The notes: generated from the sequence alone by a model not told the origin. A DNA stretch of 64,000 nucleotides from Aeromonas sobria (GCF_000820145.1 NZ_CDBW01000006.1:238255-302254), one strand, 5' to 3'; positions 18,634 through 27,297 are shown, counted from the first letter of the stretch. Made by a program: numbers and translations.

Positions 18634-18732
18634 TCAGGCTTGCCCAGCCCATGACTCAGTGAAATACAGGTCAAGTACCAGGGATACCGCGGTCAGTTTG
18701 AATTCTTCCTTGTCACGTTGCAGCTTGCTCAT
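18634..18732 (-). pseudogene. Remnant of IS3-type transposase OrfA (32 aa)
   Basis: A 32-codon frame starting MSKLQRDKEEFKLTAVSLVL resembles the start of IS3/IS2-family OrfA proteins, which begin with a basic stretch then EEFK.xAVxLVLDxGYS. After about 24 residues the similarity fades (DLYFTESWAGQA) and the frame stops, so only the N-terminal helix of the HTH remains. No terminal inverted repeats or OrfB are visible. It lies 136 bp downstream of a tRNA-Leu, a common landing place for mobile DNA. The rest of the 18.5-18.9 kb gap shows no gene. Confidence 0.6.
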
Positions 18733-18851
18733 AATACCCCCTGAATGACCTCAGTTTTAGGCTCTTGAGGTGTCTGGGAAAGTGGGGCGATTCACGTCGA
18801 TATCTTGGGCGTTTTTATCCCAATAGTGACAGATGGATTCGGTCTGTTAGA

Positions 18852-18880
18852 AAGGGCGAGATCGTTCAGATCTCGCCCTT
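18852..18880 (-). terminator. Hairpin downstream of tctA
   Basis: 11-bp stem AAGGGCGAGAT / ATCTCGCCCTT (18852-18862, 18870-18880), 37 bp past the tctA stop. The T-run on the minus strand is short (TTT), so it is a moderate terminator. Confidence 0.65.
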
Positions 18881-18916
18881 GTTTATCAATAGACCCGTCA
18901 TCTCTGTCTTATCGGG

Positions 18917-20449
18917 TCAGGATCCCTGCTCCGGGCGGGCGTCCGGGATCAGCGGATCGACTTTGCGGCGGCGCAGCAGGCGTACCAGCGGGGGCAGGAT
19001 GATCACTGCAATGGCCAGTACTAGCAGGGTCTGGCTGATGCCGCTGCTCCACAGGATGGCGGTGTCACCATTGCTGATAGAGAGGGCGCGGCGCAGGTTC
19101 TGCTCCAGCATTTCACCTAGCACAAAGCCCAGAATGAGCGGTGACATGGGGAAGTGCATCTTGCGCAGCAGGTAGCCAAAGACCCCGAGGCCCACCATCA
19201 GCAGCAGGTCGAAGGTGGTGCTGTGCACTGCATAGACCCCCACTGCCGAGACACTGGCGATGGCGGGCACCAAAAACCAGAGTGGGATGGAGAGCATGCG
19301 GGTGAAAATGCCCACCATGGGGATGTTCATCACCAGCAGCATGACGTTGGCCACCAGGAGGGCGGCGATCAGTCCCCACACCACATCGGGCTGTTCGGTG
19401 AACATGGTGGGGCCCGGGGTGATGTTGTAGAGGGTCAGCGCCCCCATCATCACCGCCGTGGTGCCCGAACCCGGCACCCCCAGGGTCAGCATGGGGATAA
19501 AGGAGCCGCAGGCCGACGCGTTGTTGGCCGCCTCCGGTGCGGCCACGCCGCGAATGTCCCCCTCGCCGAATTTGGCATTGGGCCCCGCCAGGCGCTTCTC
19601 GGTCATATAGGTGATGGCACTGGCGATGGTGGCACCGGCGCCGGGCAGAATGCCGACGAAGAAGCCGATGGTGGAGGAGCGCAACATGGTGCCGGTGCAA
19701 TGGACCAGCTCCTTGAAGTTGAACAGCATCCGCCCGGTGGTGCGCACCAGCTTGCCGCCGCCACTGGTGTGCTCCAGCATCAGCAGGATTTCGCTCACCG
19801 AGAAGAGGCCGATCACCACCACGATAAACTGCACCCCGTCCGAGAGGTGAACGCTGTCGAAGGTGAAGCGATAGACGCCGGTGTTGGCATCCACCCCGAC
19901 GGTGGCGAGCCCCAGCCCAATCAGTGCCGCCATAAAGGACTTGAGCGGATTCTGGCTCATCATGCTGCCGAGGCAGGCGATGGCGAACACCATCAGGGCG
20001 AAATACTCCGCTGGGCCGAAGGCGAGGGACCAGCGCGCCAGCGCCGGGGCGAACAGGATGATCCCCCCGATGGCGAGCATGGAGCCGACAAAGGAGCTGA
20101 CCGCCGAGATGGAGAGGGCCACCCCCGCCTTGCCCTGCTGGGCCATGGGGTAGCCATCCAGCGCGGTCATGATGGCGGCGGCATCCCCCGGCACGTTGAG
20201 CAGGATCGAGGAGATCCGCCCGCCATACTCGCAACCGATATAGACGGTAGCGAGCAGAATGAGCGCCGATTCGGGGGGGAGCTTGAGGGCAAAGGCCAGC
20301 GGCAACAGGATAGCGACCCCGTTGATGGGGCCAAGGCCCGGCAGCAGGCCGACCACGGTGCCGACAAAGCAGCCGATCAGGGCGATCACCAGATTCTCCG
20401 GGGTGAGTGCCACCGCAAAGCCCTGGGATAGGTACATCCAGGTATCCAT
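18917..20449 (-). CDS. tctA: Tripartite tricarboxylate transporter, large permease TctA
   Basis: Large inner-membrane subunit of a TTT-family transporter driven by an ion gradient and a periplasmic binding protein. 510 aa with about 12 membrane segments. Family motifs: GLLPGLGPINGVAILLPL near residue 37, NVPGDAAAIMTALDGYP near 93, GILPGAGATIASAITY and GVPGSGTTAVMMGAL. Downstream of tctB (9-bp gap) and tctC, one operon. By similarity to Salmonella TctCBA the substrate may be citrate or another tricarboxylate; the substrate cannot be read from sequence. Confidence 0.94.
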   Translation of the reverse strand: MDTWMYLSQGFAVALTPENLVIALIGCFVGTVVGLLPGLGPINGVAILLPLAFALKLPPESALILLATVYIGCEYGGRISSILLNVPGDAAAIMTALDGYPMAQQGKAGVALSISAVSSFVGSMLAIGGIILFAPALARWSLAFGPAEYFALMVFAIACLGSMMSQNPLKSFMAALIGLGLATVGVDANTGVYRFTFDSVHLSDGVQFIVVVIGLFSVSEILLMLEHTSGGGKLVRTTGRMLFNFKELVHCTGTMLRSSTIGFFVGILPGAGATIASAITYMTEKRLAGPNAKFGEGDIRGVAAPEAANNASACGSFIPMLTLGVPGSGTTAVMMGALTLYNITPGPTMFTEQPDVVWGLIAALLVANVMLLVMNIPMVGIFTRMLSIPLWFLVPAIASVSAVGVYAVHSTTFDLLLMVGLGVFGYLLRKMHFPMSPLILGFVLGEMLEQNLRRALSISNGDTAILWSSGISQTLLVLAIAVIILPPLVRLLRRRKVDPLIPDARPEQGS

Positions 20450-20458
20450 ATTGACTCC

Positions 20459-20890
20459 TTAAGAGAACCAGACGCCGAGGGGCAGGGTGACATCCAGCAG
20501 CCGGTCGAAGGCGAGATAGAGCACCAGCCCGCCGACGACGCCGGAGAGCAGGGCGGCTTTGGCAGAGGCGCCAAACAGGCGCCCCAGCACAAAGGTGAGC
20601 AGGGTGGTGGCCAGGGGAAAGCCCAGCCACTCGAAGCTGGCACCGTACCCGGCCAGCGCCACCACCATAATGGCGAGGTGGCGCAGGGTACGCAGCGGCG
20701 GCCAGGTGACGGTGTCCGGCTGGCGGCGCAGCAGCAACAGGGCGCACAGCGCCATCAGGCCGATGATGCTGAGCGGGAAGGGGCGCGGCCCCAGCGGCTC
20801 ATAGCTGTATTCGCTCTGGATCTGCCAGGCGATGGCGGCGCCTGCCAGACAGAGCAGCAGCCAGATGGCGGCAAAGATGCGATCGCTCAT
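20459..20890 (-). CDS. tctB: Tripartite tricarboxylate transporter, small permease TctB
   Basis: 143-aa inner-membrane protein with four hydrophobic segments, the expected size for TctB. The N-terminal helix (IFAAIWLLLCLAGAAIAW) and the LGPRPFPLSIIGLMAL stretch fit the family. Lies between tctC (11-bp gap) and tctA. Confidence 0.9.
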   Translation of the reverse strand: MSDRIFAAIWLLLCLAGAAIAWQIQSEYSYEPLGPRPFPLSIIGLMALCALLLLRRQPDTVTWPPLRTLRHLAIMVVALAGYGASFEWLGFPLATTLLTFVLGRLFGASAKAALLSGVVGGLVLYLAFDRLLDVTLPLGVWFS

Positions 20891-20901
20891 GGCTGCGGCT
20901 C

Positions 20902-21888
20902 CTATTTGGCCAGACCGAAGGCTTTGGCCTGCTCGCGATATTGCGCTACCTGCTCCTTGACGTAGCTGTCGAGCGCATCCCCAGTGAGGTCAAACTCGAA
21001 CAGGCCGCGCAGGTCTCGCTGCGCCTTGAAGGTGTCGGTTTTCACCAGCTGGTCGAAGGTCTGCTTCCACCACTGGTATTCGCTGTCGCTCACCTTGGGG
21101 CCGACATAGAAGCCACGGATCACCGGCCACACCAGGTCATAACCCTGCTCCTTGGCGGTGGGGATGGTGGCCAGCTTGCCGGGTAGCCGCTCGGCAGAGA
21201 ACACCGCCAGCACCCGCAGCTTGTCGCCGCCGATATAGGGCACCATCTCGCTCAGATCGCCGGAGACCGCCTGCACATGGTTGCCGAGCAGCGCAGTAAC
21301 CGGCTCGCCACCCCCTTCAAAGGCGACGTAGCGCATCTTATGGGGGTCAACCCCGGCCTGCTTGGCCAGCAGCGCCGTCTTCATCCAGTCCTGACTGCCG
21401 ATGGAGGCGCCCGCCCCGATCACCACGCTGTTGGGATCGCGCTCCATGGCGCTCACCAGCTCCTTGAGGTTCTGATAGGGGGAATCGTGGCGCACCGCGA
21501 TCATGCCGTAATCGGTGCCCACCGCCGCCAGCCAGCGCACATCGTCCACCCCGTAACGGCCAAATTTGCCCTGGGAGAGGTTGAGCAGGGAGCCGCCGGA
21601 GAAGGCGACCACGGTACCCGCCTCGGCAGGACGCTGGGCCACGATGGCGTTGTAGGCAACGGCGCCGACCCCGCCCGGCATATAGGTGACCCGCATCGGT
21701 TTGTCGATGGTGCCGGTCTCCTGCAGGCTCACCTGCAGCAGCTTGCAGGTGAGATCGAAACCACCGCCCGGTTTGGCCGGGGCGATGCATTCGGTACGGT
21801 TCGGGGTCGCGGCACTCTCGGCCGCCTGCAGCGGCAGGGTGCCGAGCAGGGTCAGCAGGGCGAGGGCATGACGTGTGCGTTGCTTCAT
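20902..21888 (-). CDS. tctC: Tripartite tricarboxylate transporter binding protein TctC
   Basis: Periplasmic solute-binding protein that delivers substrate to TctAB. 328 aa, signal peptide MKQRTRHALALLTLLGTLPL ending near LQA (residue 22), then a mature protein with CIAPAKPGGGFDLTCKLLQ (ligand loop), YMPGGVGAVAYN and SQDWMK. ATG 21888 has GGAG 9 bases upstream and starts the signal peptide; the frame is open 69 bp further without similarity. First gene of tctCBA, divergent from tctDE across 222 bp that should hold both promoters. Confidence 0.93.
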   Translation of the reverse strand: MKQRTRHALALLTLLGTLPLQAAESAATPNRTECIAPAKPGGGFDLTCKLLQVSLQETGTIDKPMRVTYMPGGVGAVAYNAIVAQRPAEAGTVVAFSGGSLLNLSQGKFGRYGVDDVRWLAAVGTDYGMIAVRHDSPYQNLKELVSAMERDPNSVVIGAGASIGSQDWMKTALLAKQAGVDPHKMRYVAFEGGGEPVTALLGNHVQAVSGDLSEMVPYIGGDKLRVLAVFSAERLPGKLATIPTAKEQGYDLVWPVIRGFYVGPKVSDSEYQWWKQTFDQLVKTDTFKAQRDLRGLFEFDLTGDALDSYVKEQVAQYREQAKAFGLAK

Positions 21889-22110
21889 GGTTGTGTGCTC
21901 CATCTTGTCGTTGTTTTTTCTTGGTGTGACTCCGTCGATAGACGAAGTGATGCGCAATTGTTAAAACAACAACCTTTCATTCACCTTTCAATCGCTGACC
22001 AAGAGGCGGGAGTGTGACCCTGATCGCACCTTGTCCCGCTCAGTCGGTGGTGAAGGGATGCAGTTGAAGCACTGCGGTTGAATGCTGTGGTTAAGAACAA
22101 GGGGAAAGGG

Positions 22111-22785
22111 ATGCGCTTGCTGTTGGCAGAAGACAATCACGAACTGGCCCACTGGCTATCGCGGGCACTCACCACCGCCGGTTTCGCGGTGGATTGGGTG
22201 GCTGACGGCGCTCAGGCTGACCACCTGCTGCGTCACGAACAATACGCGCTGGCGGTGCTCGATATCGAGATGCCCAAGCTCGACGGGCTGGCGGTACTCG
22301 GCCGGTTGCGCAGCCGGGGGCAGGGGCTGCCGGTGCTGCTGCTCACCGCCCGCGGCGCGGTGGAGGAGCTGATCTGCGGCCTCAATGCCGGGGCCGATGA
22401 CTATCTCGCCAAGCCGTTCGATCTGGGGGAGCTGGATGCCCGGCTGCGGGCCTTGCTGCGGCGCAGCGAAAGCGGCGGTGCCGAGCTGCGGCTGGGGCAC
22501 CTGACCCTGCACCCCGACGGCTATTTTCTGCTGGCCGATGCCCGACTGGCCTTGACCCCGCGGGAGCAGGCGTTGCTGACGGCGCTGATGTACCGCCACG
22601 GGCGGCCGGTCGCCAAGGGGCAGCTGTTCGAGCAGGTGTTCAACCTCGATGACGAGGCGGGGCTCGACAGCATCGATCTCTATATCCACCGGCTGCGCAA
22701 AAAGCTGGTGGGCAGCGGGGTGGTAATCACCACCCTGCGCGGGCTGGGCTATTTGCTGGAAGCGGCGCCGGAGGCCTCCCATTAG
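22111..22785 (+). CDS. tctD: Response regulator TctD (OmpR family)
   Basis: 224-aa OmpR/PhoB-type regulator: receiver domain (LLLAEDNHELAHWL, phospho-acceptor Asp in AVLDIEMPKLDGL, Lys in DDYLAKPF) and a C-terminal winged helix (LTPREQALLTALM ... VDLYIHRLRKKL-like segment, GLGYLLE). By position and similarity to Salmonella TctD it should activate tctCBA when tricarboxylate is present. ATG 22111 has AAGGGG six bases upstream; an ATG 33 bp upstream was rejected as it adds residues outside the family. The stop codon overlaps the probable start of tctE. Confidence 0.92.
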   Translation: MRLLLAEDNHELAHWLSRALTTAGFAVDWVADGAQADHLLRHEQYALAVLDIEMPKLDGLAVLGRLRSRGQGLPVLLLTARGAVEELICGLNAGADDYLAKPFDLGELDARLRALLRRSESGGAELRLGHLTLHPDGYFLLADARLALTPREQALLTALMYRHGRPVAKGQLFEQVFNLDDEAGLDSIDLYIHRLRKKLVGSGVVITTLRGLGYLLEAAPEASH

Positions 22786-24184
22786 TCGCTCCCTGCTCCA
22801 TCAACTGCTGCTGTTTCTGGGGGGCCCCTTGCTGATCCTCTGGGCCGCCTCGGCCTGGTACAGCTACTACGGCGCGCTGGCGGCGGCTACCTCGGCCTAT
22901 GATCGCACCCTGCTCGCCTCGGCCCGCACCGTCGCCGAGCGGCTGACGGCAGCCGAGGGCAGCCTCAGGGTGGATGTGCCCTACGTGGTGCTCGACAGCT
23001 TCGAGCGCAACATGCGTGATCGCCTCTTCTATCAGGTGCGCGGCATCGACGATAGGGTCATCTCCGGCTTTGACGATTTGCCCCCTGTGCCGGTCGACAC
23101 GCCGCTGACCGACCGCTATCCGGCGCTCGCCTACTTCTACGATGGGCTTTATCAGGAGGCGCCGATCCGCGCCGTGATGCTGCTGCAACCGGTGGGCGAG
23201 GGGGGCGTCAACGGCATGGCCCGCATCACGGTGGCGGAAACCCTGCTCGGCCGCCAGCAACTGGCGGAGCAACTGCTCTGGTCGGCCCTGCTGACTGAGG
23301 GGGCGCTGGTGGTGCTCACCCTGCTGCTCGCTTATCTGTTGCTCAAGGGGCTGCTCACCCCGATGCGCCGCCTGTCGCGGGAGATCTTGCGCCGCGATGC
23401 CGCCAATCTCGCCCCCTTGCCCGACCTGCTTCCGTGGCAGGAGACCCGACCGCTGGTGCAGGCGTTCAATCGCCAGCTGGCCCGATTGCGTCAACTGGTG
23501 GCCCGGCAGGAGCGCTTCAGTGCCGATGCCGCCCATCAGCTGCGCACTCCGCTCACCATCCTGAAAACCCAAGTTGAGGTGGCCCGCAGCAGCGGCGATC
23601 CGGCGCTGATGAGCGAGAGCCTTGATGCCATGGCAGTGCGGCTCGATCACACCATTGCCCTGACCGAGCGGCTCCTGCTGCTGGCGCGACTCAAATCGGA
23701 CGAGTGCTCGGGGCTGCGTCAGCGTGAGCTGACCCCGCTGGTGGCGCTGGTGCAGCAGGCCTGTCTGTCACGGCTGGCGCAGGCCCGCAGCAAGGGGATC
23801 GATCTCGGTTACGAGGGGGAGGAATCGGTAGTCATGGTGGCAGGGGAGCCGCTGCTGCTGGGGGAGCTGTGCGCCAACCTGCTCGACAACGCCATCAAAT
23901 ATACCCCGCCCCACGGCACTGTGACGGCGCGGGTGGTGCGCGGTCACAAGCAGATCTGGCTGGAAGTGGAGGATAGCGGCCCCGGCATCGCCCCCGAACT
24001 GGCGGAGCGGGTCTGGCAGCCGTTCCAGCGCCTCGAGCAGGGTAGCGAACAGCCGGGGGCCGGGCTTGGTCTGGCGCTGGTGCGCGACATCGCGAATTAC
24101 CACCACGGCGAGGTGGTGCTGCTGCCAGCCACCCAGCTGGGGGGCTTGCTGGTCAGGCTGATCTTGCCGCAGGTAAAATCGTGA
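22781..24184 (+). CDS. tctE: Sensor histidine kinase TctE, probable ATT start
   Basis: Partner kinase of TctD. N-terminal membrane helix (LLLFLGGPLLILWAASAW), a periplasmic domain (about 50-165), second membrane helix (LLTEGALVVLTLLLAYLLL), HAMP-like linker, HisKA with phospho-His in SADAAHQLRTPLTILK, and HATPase (NLLDNAIKYTPPHG, DSGPGIAPEL, GAGLGLALV). There is no ATG, GTG or TTG near the expected N-terminus. The frame can begin at ATT 22781, which overlaps the tctD stop (ATTAG) and has GGAGG seven bases upstream, giving 467 aa and a complete first membrane helix. The next conventional codon, TTG 22829, would cut that helix in half. The ATT start is my inference. Confidence 0.85.
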   Translation: MSRSLLHQLLLFLGGPLLILWAASAWYSYYGALAAATSAYDRTLLASARTVAERLTAAEGSLRVDVPYVVLDSFERNMRDRLFYQVRGIDDRVISGFDDLPPVPVDTPLTDRYPALAYFYDGLYQEAPIRAVMLLQPVGEGGVNGMARITVAETLLGRQQLAEQLLWSALLTEGALVVLTLLLAYLLLKGLLTPMRRLSREILRRDAANLAPLPDLLPWQETRPLVQAFNRQLARLRQLVARQERFSADAAHQLRTPLTILKTQVEVARSSGDPALMSESLDAMAVRLDHTIALTERLLLLARLKSDECSGLRQRELTPLVALVQQACLSRLAQARSKGIDLGYEGEESVVMVAGEPLLLGELCANLLDNAIKYTPPHGTVTARVVRGHKQIWLEVEDSGPGIAPELAERVWQPFQRLEQGSEQPGAGLGLALVRDIANYHHGEVVLLPATQLGGLLVRLILPQVKS

Positions 24185-24201
24185 GGGTGATGAAAAAACC
24201 G

Positions 24202-24227
24202 AGGGCACCTCGCGGTGCCCTGTTTAT
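24202..24227 (+). terminator. Terminator after tctE
   Basis: Stem AGGGCACC / GGTGCCCT with a TCGC loop (24202-24221), then GTTTAT; the opposite strand has TTTTTTC, so it can also serve the convergent glsB-like gene. Confidence 0.8.
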
Positions 24228-24250
24228 CTACACATAGCTGGCGTTGGGGG

Positions 24251-24499
24251 TCAACTGCAGATCTTGTTGAAGACAAACAGGACGATAAGGGCACCCACGG
24301 TAGCCAGCGCGATGCTCGGGATATTGAAGCCGGTCACCGAGCCCAGCCCCAGCAATGTACCCACATAGCCGCCAACCATGGCACCGACAATCCCCAGCAG
24401 GGCAGTCATAAAGAAGCCACCACCGTCGCGACCCGGCATGATCCACTTCGCCAGAATACCCACTAACAGTCCCAATACGATCCAGCTGATAAAGCCCAT
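24251..24499 (-). CDS. GlsB/YeaQ/YmgE family membrane protein
   Basis: 82-aa protein of the transglycosylase-associated/GlsB family, usually induced by stress; biochemical role unknown. Three hydrophobic Gly-rich helices: WIVLGLLVGILAKWIMPGRD, then ALLGIVGAMVGGYVGTLL and SIALATVGALIVLFVFN. The PGRDGGG turn after helix 1 is the family hallmark. A single gene, convergent with tctE. Confidence 0.9.
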   Translation of the reverse strand: MGFISWIVLGLLVGILAKWIMPGRDGGGFFMTALLGIVGAMVGGYVGTLLGLGSVTGFNIPSIALATVGALIVLFVFNKICS

Positions 24500-24703
24500 G
24501 GATTAATCCTCTCTTTGTGTTTGAGCCCGCATTATAGGCAGGGATGCCCGGATGCGAAGGGCTGGACGGCGCTGGCTGGTCACAAGCTGTCGGACGGCGG
24601 CCACCGCGAGCCTTGCTTATCCGGGCTCTGCTGCCGGTTGTGAGTGGTTTAAAGGCGGCATGTGTGCGGCCAAACTGGAGTCGGTGGCAGGCCAGCGCAA
24701 AGC

Positions 24704-24732
24704 CAAAAAACAAAAGCCCCGCGAGCGGGGCC
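24704..24732 (-). terminator. Terminator of the DUF3606 gene
   Basis: Read on the minus strand: GCCCCGC / GCGGGGC stem, then TTTTGTTTTTTGG. It lies 24 bp past the DUF3606 stop. Confidence 0.88.
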
Positions 24733-24755
24733 TGGTCAGTGGCGGGGTGATGCTG

Positions 24756-24932
24756 TTACTTCTTGAGGTGTTTTCTGATGGCCTTGCCAGTGGTGCCGAC
24801 CGCTTTCACTGCCCGTTTCAACTGGACCTCGGTGCACTCGAAGGTCTTGATCCACAGCTTCATCTCATAGGGGTCGTTGATGTTGAGCTTCTTGGCATCA
24901 AGGGGATGAGCGATGGCGTTAGTGTCAGGCAT
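24756..24932 (-). CDS. DUF3606 small protein (58 aa)
   Basis: A 58-codon gene below usual length cut-offs. The product runs MPDTNAIAHPLDAKKLNIND, then PYEMKLWIKTF, a Thr-Glu-x-Gln-Leu stretch and RAVKAVGTTGKAIRKHL. This is the DUF3606 layout: a short acidic head, ind.yEl.yW...., then LxxAVxxVGxxxxxVxxyL. Supported by GAGG six bases upstream of ATG 24932 and by a strong terminator just downstream. Role unknown; the family has a helix-rich fold reminiscent of helix-turn-helix proteins. Strongly basic at the C-terminus. Confidence 0.85.
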   Translation of the reverse strand: MPDTNAIAHPLDAKKLNINDPYEMKLWIKTFECTEVQLKRAVKAVGTTGKAIRKHLKK

Positions 24933-25102
24933 GCAAACCTCAACTTATTGAAATAGTTGGCGAGAAAGAAGTTTCTGCCTGGGCGCATCATCCTCTATAT
25001 CGGCAAGGCGCAGGGTGACGGGGGTCACACAACCCTTGCCCGGCTGCGGATAAGGGGCCGCTACTTGCGGTTATGTGAGCGGCTACGGCTAATTGCAGCC
25101 AG

Positions 25103-25175
25103 GGTTCGCGCCTGATATGGCGCGAACCGTGGGTTGTGAACACTACCTTGTGAACCGCGAGGTGTGAACGGCAGG
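25103..25175. repeat. 10-bp hairpin plus three 14-bp tandem repeats
   Basis: GGTTCGCGCC / GGCGCGAACC (25103-25112, 25119-25128) is followed by three copies of a 14-bp unit starting at 25134, 25148 and 25162: TTGTGAACACTACC, TTGTGAACCGCGAG, GTGTGAACGGCAGG. The shared core is TGTGAAC. The stretch lies between the DUF3606 gene (both on minus strand) and the end of lpxH; the remaining 300 bp show no gene. Confidence 0.7.
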
Positions 25176-25230
25176 GCGCAGCCGTGAGTTGCTCGCCCGT
25201 GTGATCGGGCAAGGCGGGGCAGAGGCGGTA

Positions 25231-25962
25231 TCAGCCCTCTGGCAGCGCCCGCACTTCGAGGTGCTGCTCACCGGGGTGGCAGACCAGTACCGAGCCTTGT
25301 TCAAACCAGTCCCCCAGCACGATGCGGCGGGCAGGTTGACCGTCGAGGGTGAAGTCGTGGATGGCGGGTCTGTGGGTATGGCCGTGGATCATCACCCGGC
25401 AGTGGTGGGCGCGCAGCATCTCGTCGACGGCGGCCGGGGTGACATCCATGATGGTCTGGCGTTTGACGGTTTTCTCCATCCGGCTTTGGCCACGGATCTT
25501 GTGGGCGATGGCCTGACGGCGGGTCAGTGGCAACCGCAAGAACAGCCAGCGCAGCCACTTGAGCTGAGTGATACGGCGATACTTTTGATATCCCTCATCC
25601 CGGGTGCAGAGCAGATCGCCGTGACTGAGCAGTACCCGTTCGCCATAGAGGTCGATGATGCAAGGGTCCCCCAGCAGTGTCATGCCCGCCTGCTTGGCAA
25701 ACTGCTGGCCCAGCATAAAGTCGCGATTACCGTGGATAAAATAGATGGGCACATTCTGCTGGCTCAGTGCCAACAAGGCTGCCGCTACCTGGTGATGCAG
25801 CGCATTGGGATCATCATCGCCAATCCAGAATTCGAACAGATCCCCCAGCACATAGAGGGCATCGGCGCCAACGGCGTCGTGCTCAAGAAAGCGCACCAGT
25901 GCGGCGGTCATATCGGGCCGCTGGGCACACAGATGAATGTCACTGATAAAAAGAGTGCTCAT
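25231..25962 (-). CDS. lpxH: UDP-2,3-diacylglucosamine diphosphatase LpxH
   Basis: Calcineurin-like metallo-phosphoesterase of lipid A synthesis, converts UDP-diacylglucosamine to lipid X. 243 aa with all metal motifs: SDIHL at residue 7, LGDLFEFWIGDDD at 40-52, HGNRDF, SHGDLLCT and GHTHRP. The start overlaps the stop of the upstream DUF4269 gene by 4 bp (ATGA), and ppiB lies further upstream; ppiB-lpxH neighbourhood is the same as in E. coli. Confidence 0.96.
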   Translation of the reverse strand: MSTLFISDIHLCAQRPDMTAALVRFLEHDAVGADALYVLGDLFEFWIGDDDPNALHHQVAAALLALSQQNVPIYFIHGNRDFMLGQQFAKQAGMTLLGDPCIIDLYGERVLLSHGDLLCTRDEGYQKYRRITQLKWLRWLFLRLPLTRRQAIAHKIRGQSRMEKTVKRQTIMDVTPAAVDEMLRAHHCRVMIHGHTHRPAIHDFTLDGQPARRIVLGDWFEQGSVLVCHPGEQHLEVRALPEG

Positions 25963-26810
25963 GATAGGGGATTAGGGTTCTCTGTAGTGGTCGGTTGAGG
26001 GCAACCGGTGGCGAAGTAGGGTGCGGTGCGTGGGCGGGCCGCCGGGTCGAGTTGAGCCACCGGTGGGCTCACAGGCGCGCTAGCCTGCCGGGCCACGGGC
26101 AGTGAACACACGGGGGTAGTTTGCCAGATCACGGTCGCCAGGTCTTTTCCTTCAAGGGTCAGCAACGCCTGATAGGGGTCGCCAGCAAGACCGAGCAAGG
26201 TGCACATCGCCGCTTCCCCTTTTAATCCGTCATCAAGACGAAGGCGCCGCACCTCCTGATAGAAAGGCTCGCCAAAGCGTTGCAGCAGGGCAGCCATCAG
26301 GGTGAGGTGGCGCCAGCCGTTCAGCGTCTCGATGGGGGCGGGGGTGACGTACAGCTCCACCGGCCAGCTGGCGCTGTTCTTGCCAGTAGCGCGCTTGTCG
26401 CAACCGGGAAAGGTGCGCTCCAGCAGCCAGACATTGTCGCCCTTGGCGCTCGCTTGCCAGCGCTCCTTATTCAGGAGTGCGGCGTTTAGATGCAGGGAGT
26501 TCGGAAGCGCGGCAAGGCTTGCCGCAAAGGCTGCCGGATCAGGATGCTGGCAGAGAATATCGAGATCGCTGCCCGGCCGATCCAGCCCGATGGCCAGGGT
26601 GCTCACCAGCGCCATATCGGTGCAGTGCGCCGCAAGCTCATCCCACAAACCCGCTGTCAGCAGGGCATGGGCTGCCCGTTGGCGCGGGTTGCCGTGGGCC
26701 AGATAGTCGAGGCGGCGCCAGTTCGGGCTGGCAGTTGGGGACGCAGATGGAAAAACTGCGGCCGGGGCCGCAGTTTCATCCGTGCCGAGTTGGCAAAGAT
26801 CAGTCAGCAA
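25959..26810 (-). CDS. DUF4269 nucleotidyltransferase-like protein
   Basis: 283-aa soluble protein. Residues 33-200 fit DUF4269, a group related to the nucleotidyltransferase fold: [18 protein letters not shown] carries the G-S-D-x-D pattern, preceded by a short helix and followed by a hydrophobic core; a third acid (ELYV) could complete the metal triad. The last 60 residues are Pro/Ser/Thr-rich and look disordered. The start is TTG 26810 inside the ppiB end (11-bp overlap, AAGGTG upstream), and its end overlaps lpxH by 4 bp, so ppiB, this gene and lpxH are coupled. Substrate unknown. Confidence 0.8.
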   Translation of the reverse strand: MLTDLCQLGTDETAAPAAVFPSASPTASPNWRRLDYLAHGNPRQRAAHALLTAGLWDELAAHCTDMALVSTLAIGLDRPGSDLDILCQHPDPAAFAASLAALPNSLHLNAALLNKERWQASAKGDNVWLLERTFPGCDKRATGKNSASWPVELYVTPAPIETLNGWRHLTLMAALLQRFGEPFYQEVRRLRLDDGLKGEAAMCTLLGLAGDPYQALLTLEGKDLATVIWQTTPVCSLPVARQASAPVSPPVAQLDPAARPRTAPYFATGCPQPTTTENPNPLS

Positions 26811-27297
26811 GGGTCACCTTGGTGATCACTACATCTTCACTCGGGACGTCTTGATGCATACGGCCGTAGTTGCCGGTCTTGACGCCCTTGATCTTGTTGA
26901 CCACGTCCATACCAGCGGTCACTTCACCGAATACGCAGTAGCCGAAGCCCTGAGTGGTGGCAGATTTGAAATCGAGGAAGTCGTTGTTGTTCACGTTGAT
27001 GAAGAACTGGGCGCTGGCAGAGTGCGGCTCGCTGGTGCGGGCCATGGCGATGGTGCCAACCTTGTTGGAGAGGCCATTGGCCGCTTCGTTCTTGATCGAT
27101 GGGCGGGTATCTTTCTCATCAAAGCCAGGAGCATAGCCGCCGCCCTGGATCATGAAGCCGTCGATGACGCGGTGGAAGATGGTGTTGTCGTAGTGACCGT
27201 CACGGCAGTATTGCAGGAAGTTGGCCACGGTTTCCGGGGCTTTTTCAGCATTCAGGGTCAGAGTGATGTCGCCGTGATTGGTGTGCAGAGTAACCAT
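26800..27297 (-). CDS. ppiB: Peptidyl-prolyl isomerase B (cyclophilin)
   Basis: Cytosolic cyclophilin, 165 aa, accelerates cis-trans isomerisation at prolines. Starts [13 protein letters not shown] as in E. coli PpiB; active-site stretch [14 protein letters not shown], then [17 protein letters not shown] and a C-terminal DVP(S/K)EDV. ATG 27297 gives the family start; 18 extra in-frame codons upstream are unrelated. Divergent from cysS across 271 bp. Confidence 0.96.
   Translation of the reverse strand: MVTLHTNHGDITLTLNAEKAPETVANFLQYCRDGHYDNTIFHRVIDGFMIQGGGYAPGFDEKDTRPSIKNEAANGLSNKVGTIAMARTSEPHSASAQFFINVNNNDFLDFKSATTQGFGYCVFGEVTAGMDVVNKIKGVKTGNYGRMHQDVPSEDVVITKVTLAD

Noticed and set aside
19113..20747. 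Very long open frames (544 aa minus, 425 aa plus) over tctA and tctB
   Set aside because: Both are His/Arg/Gly-rich, lack ribosome sites and lie in shifted or antisense frames of clear transporter genes; high GC makes such frames common.
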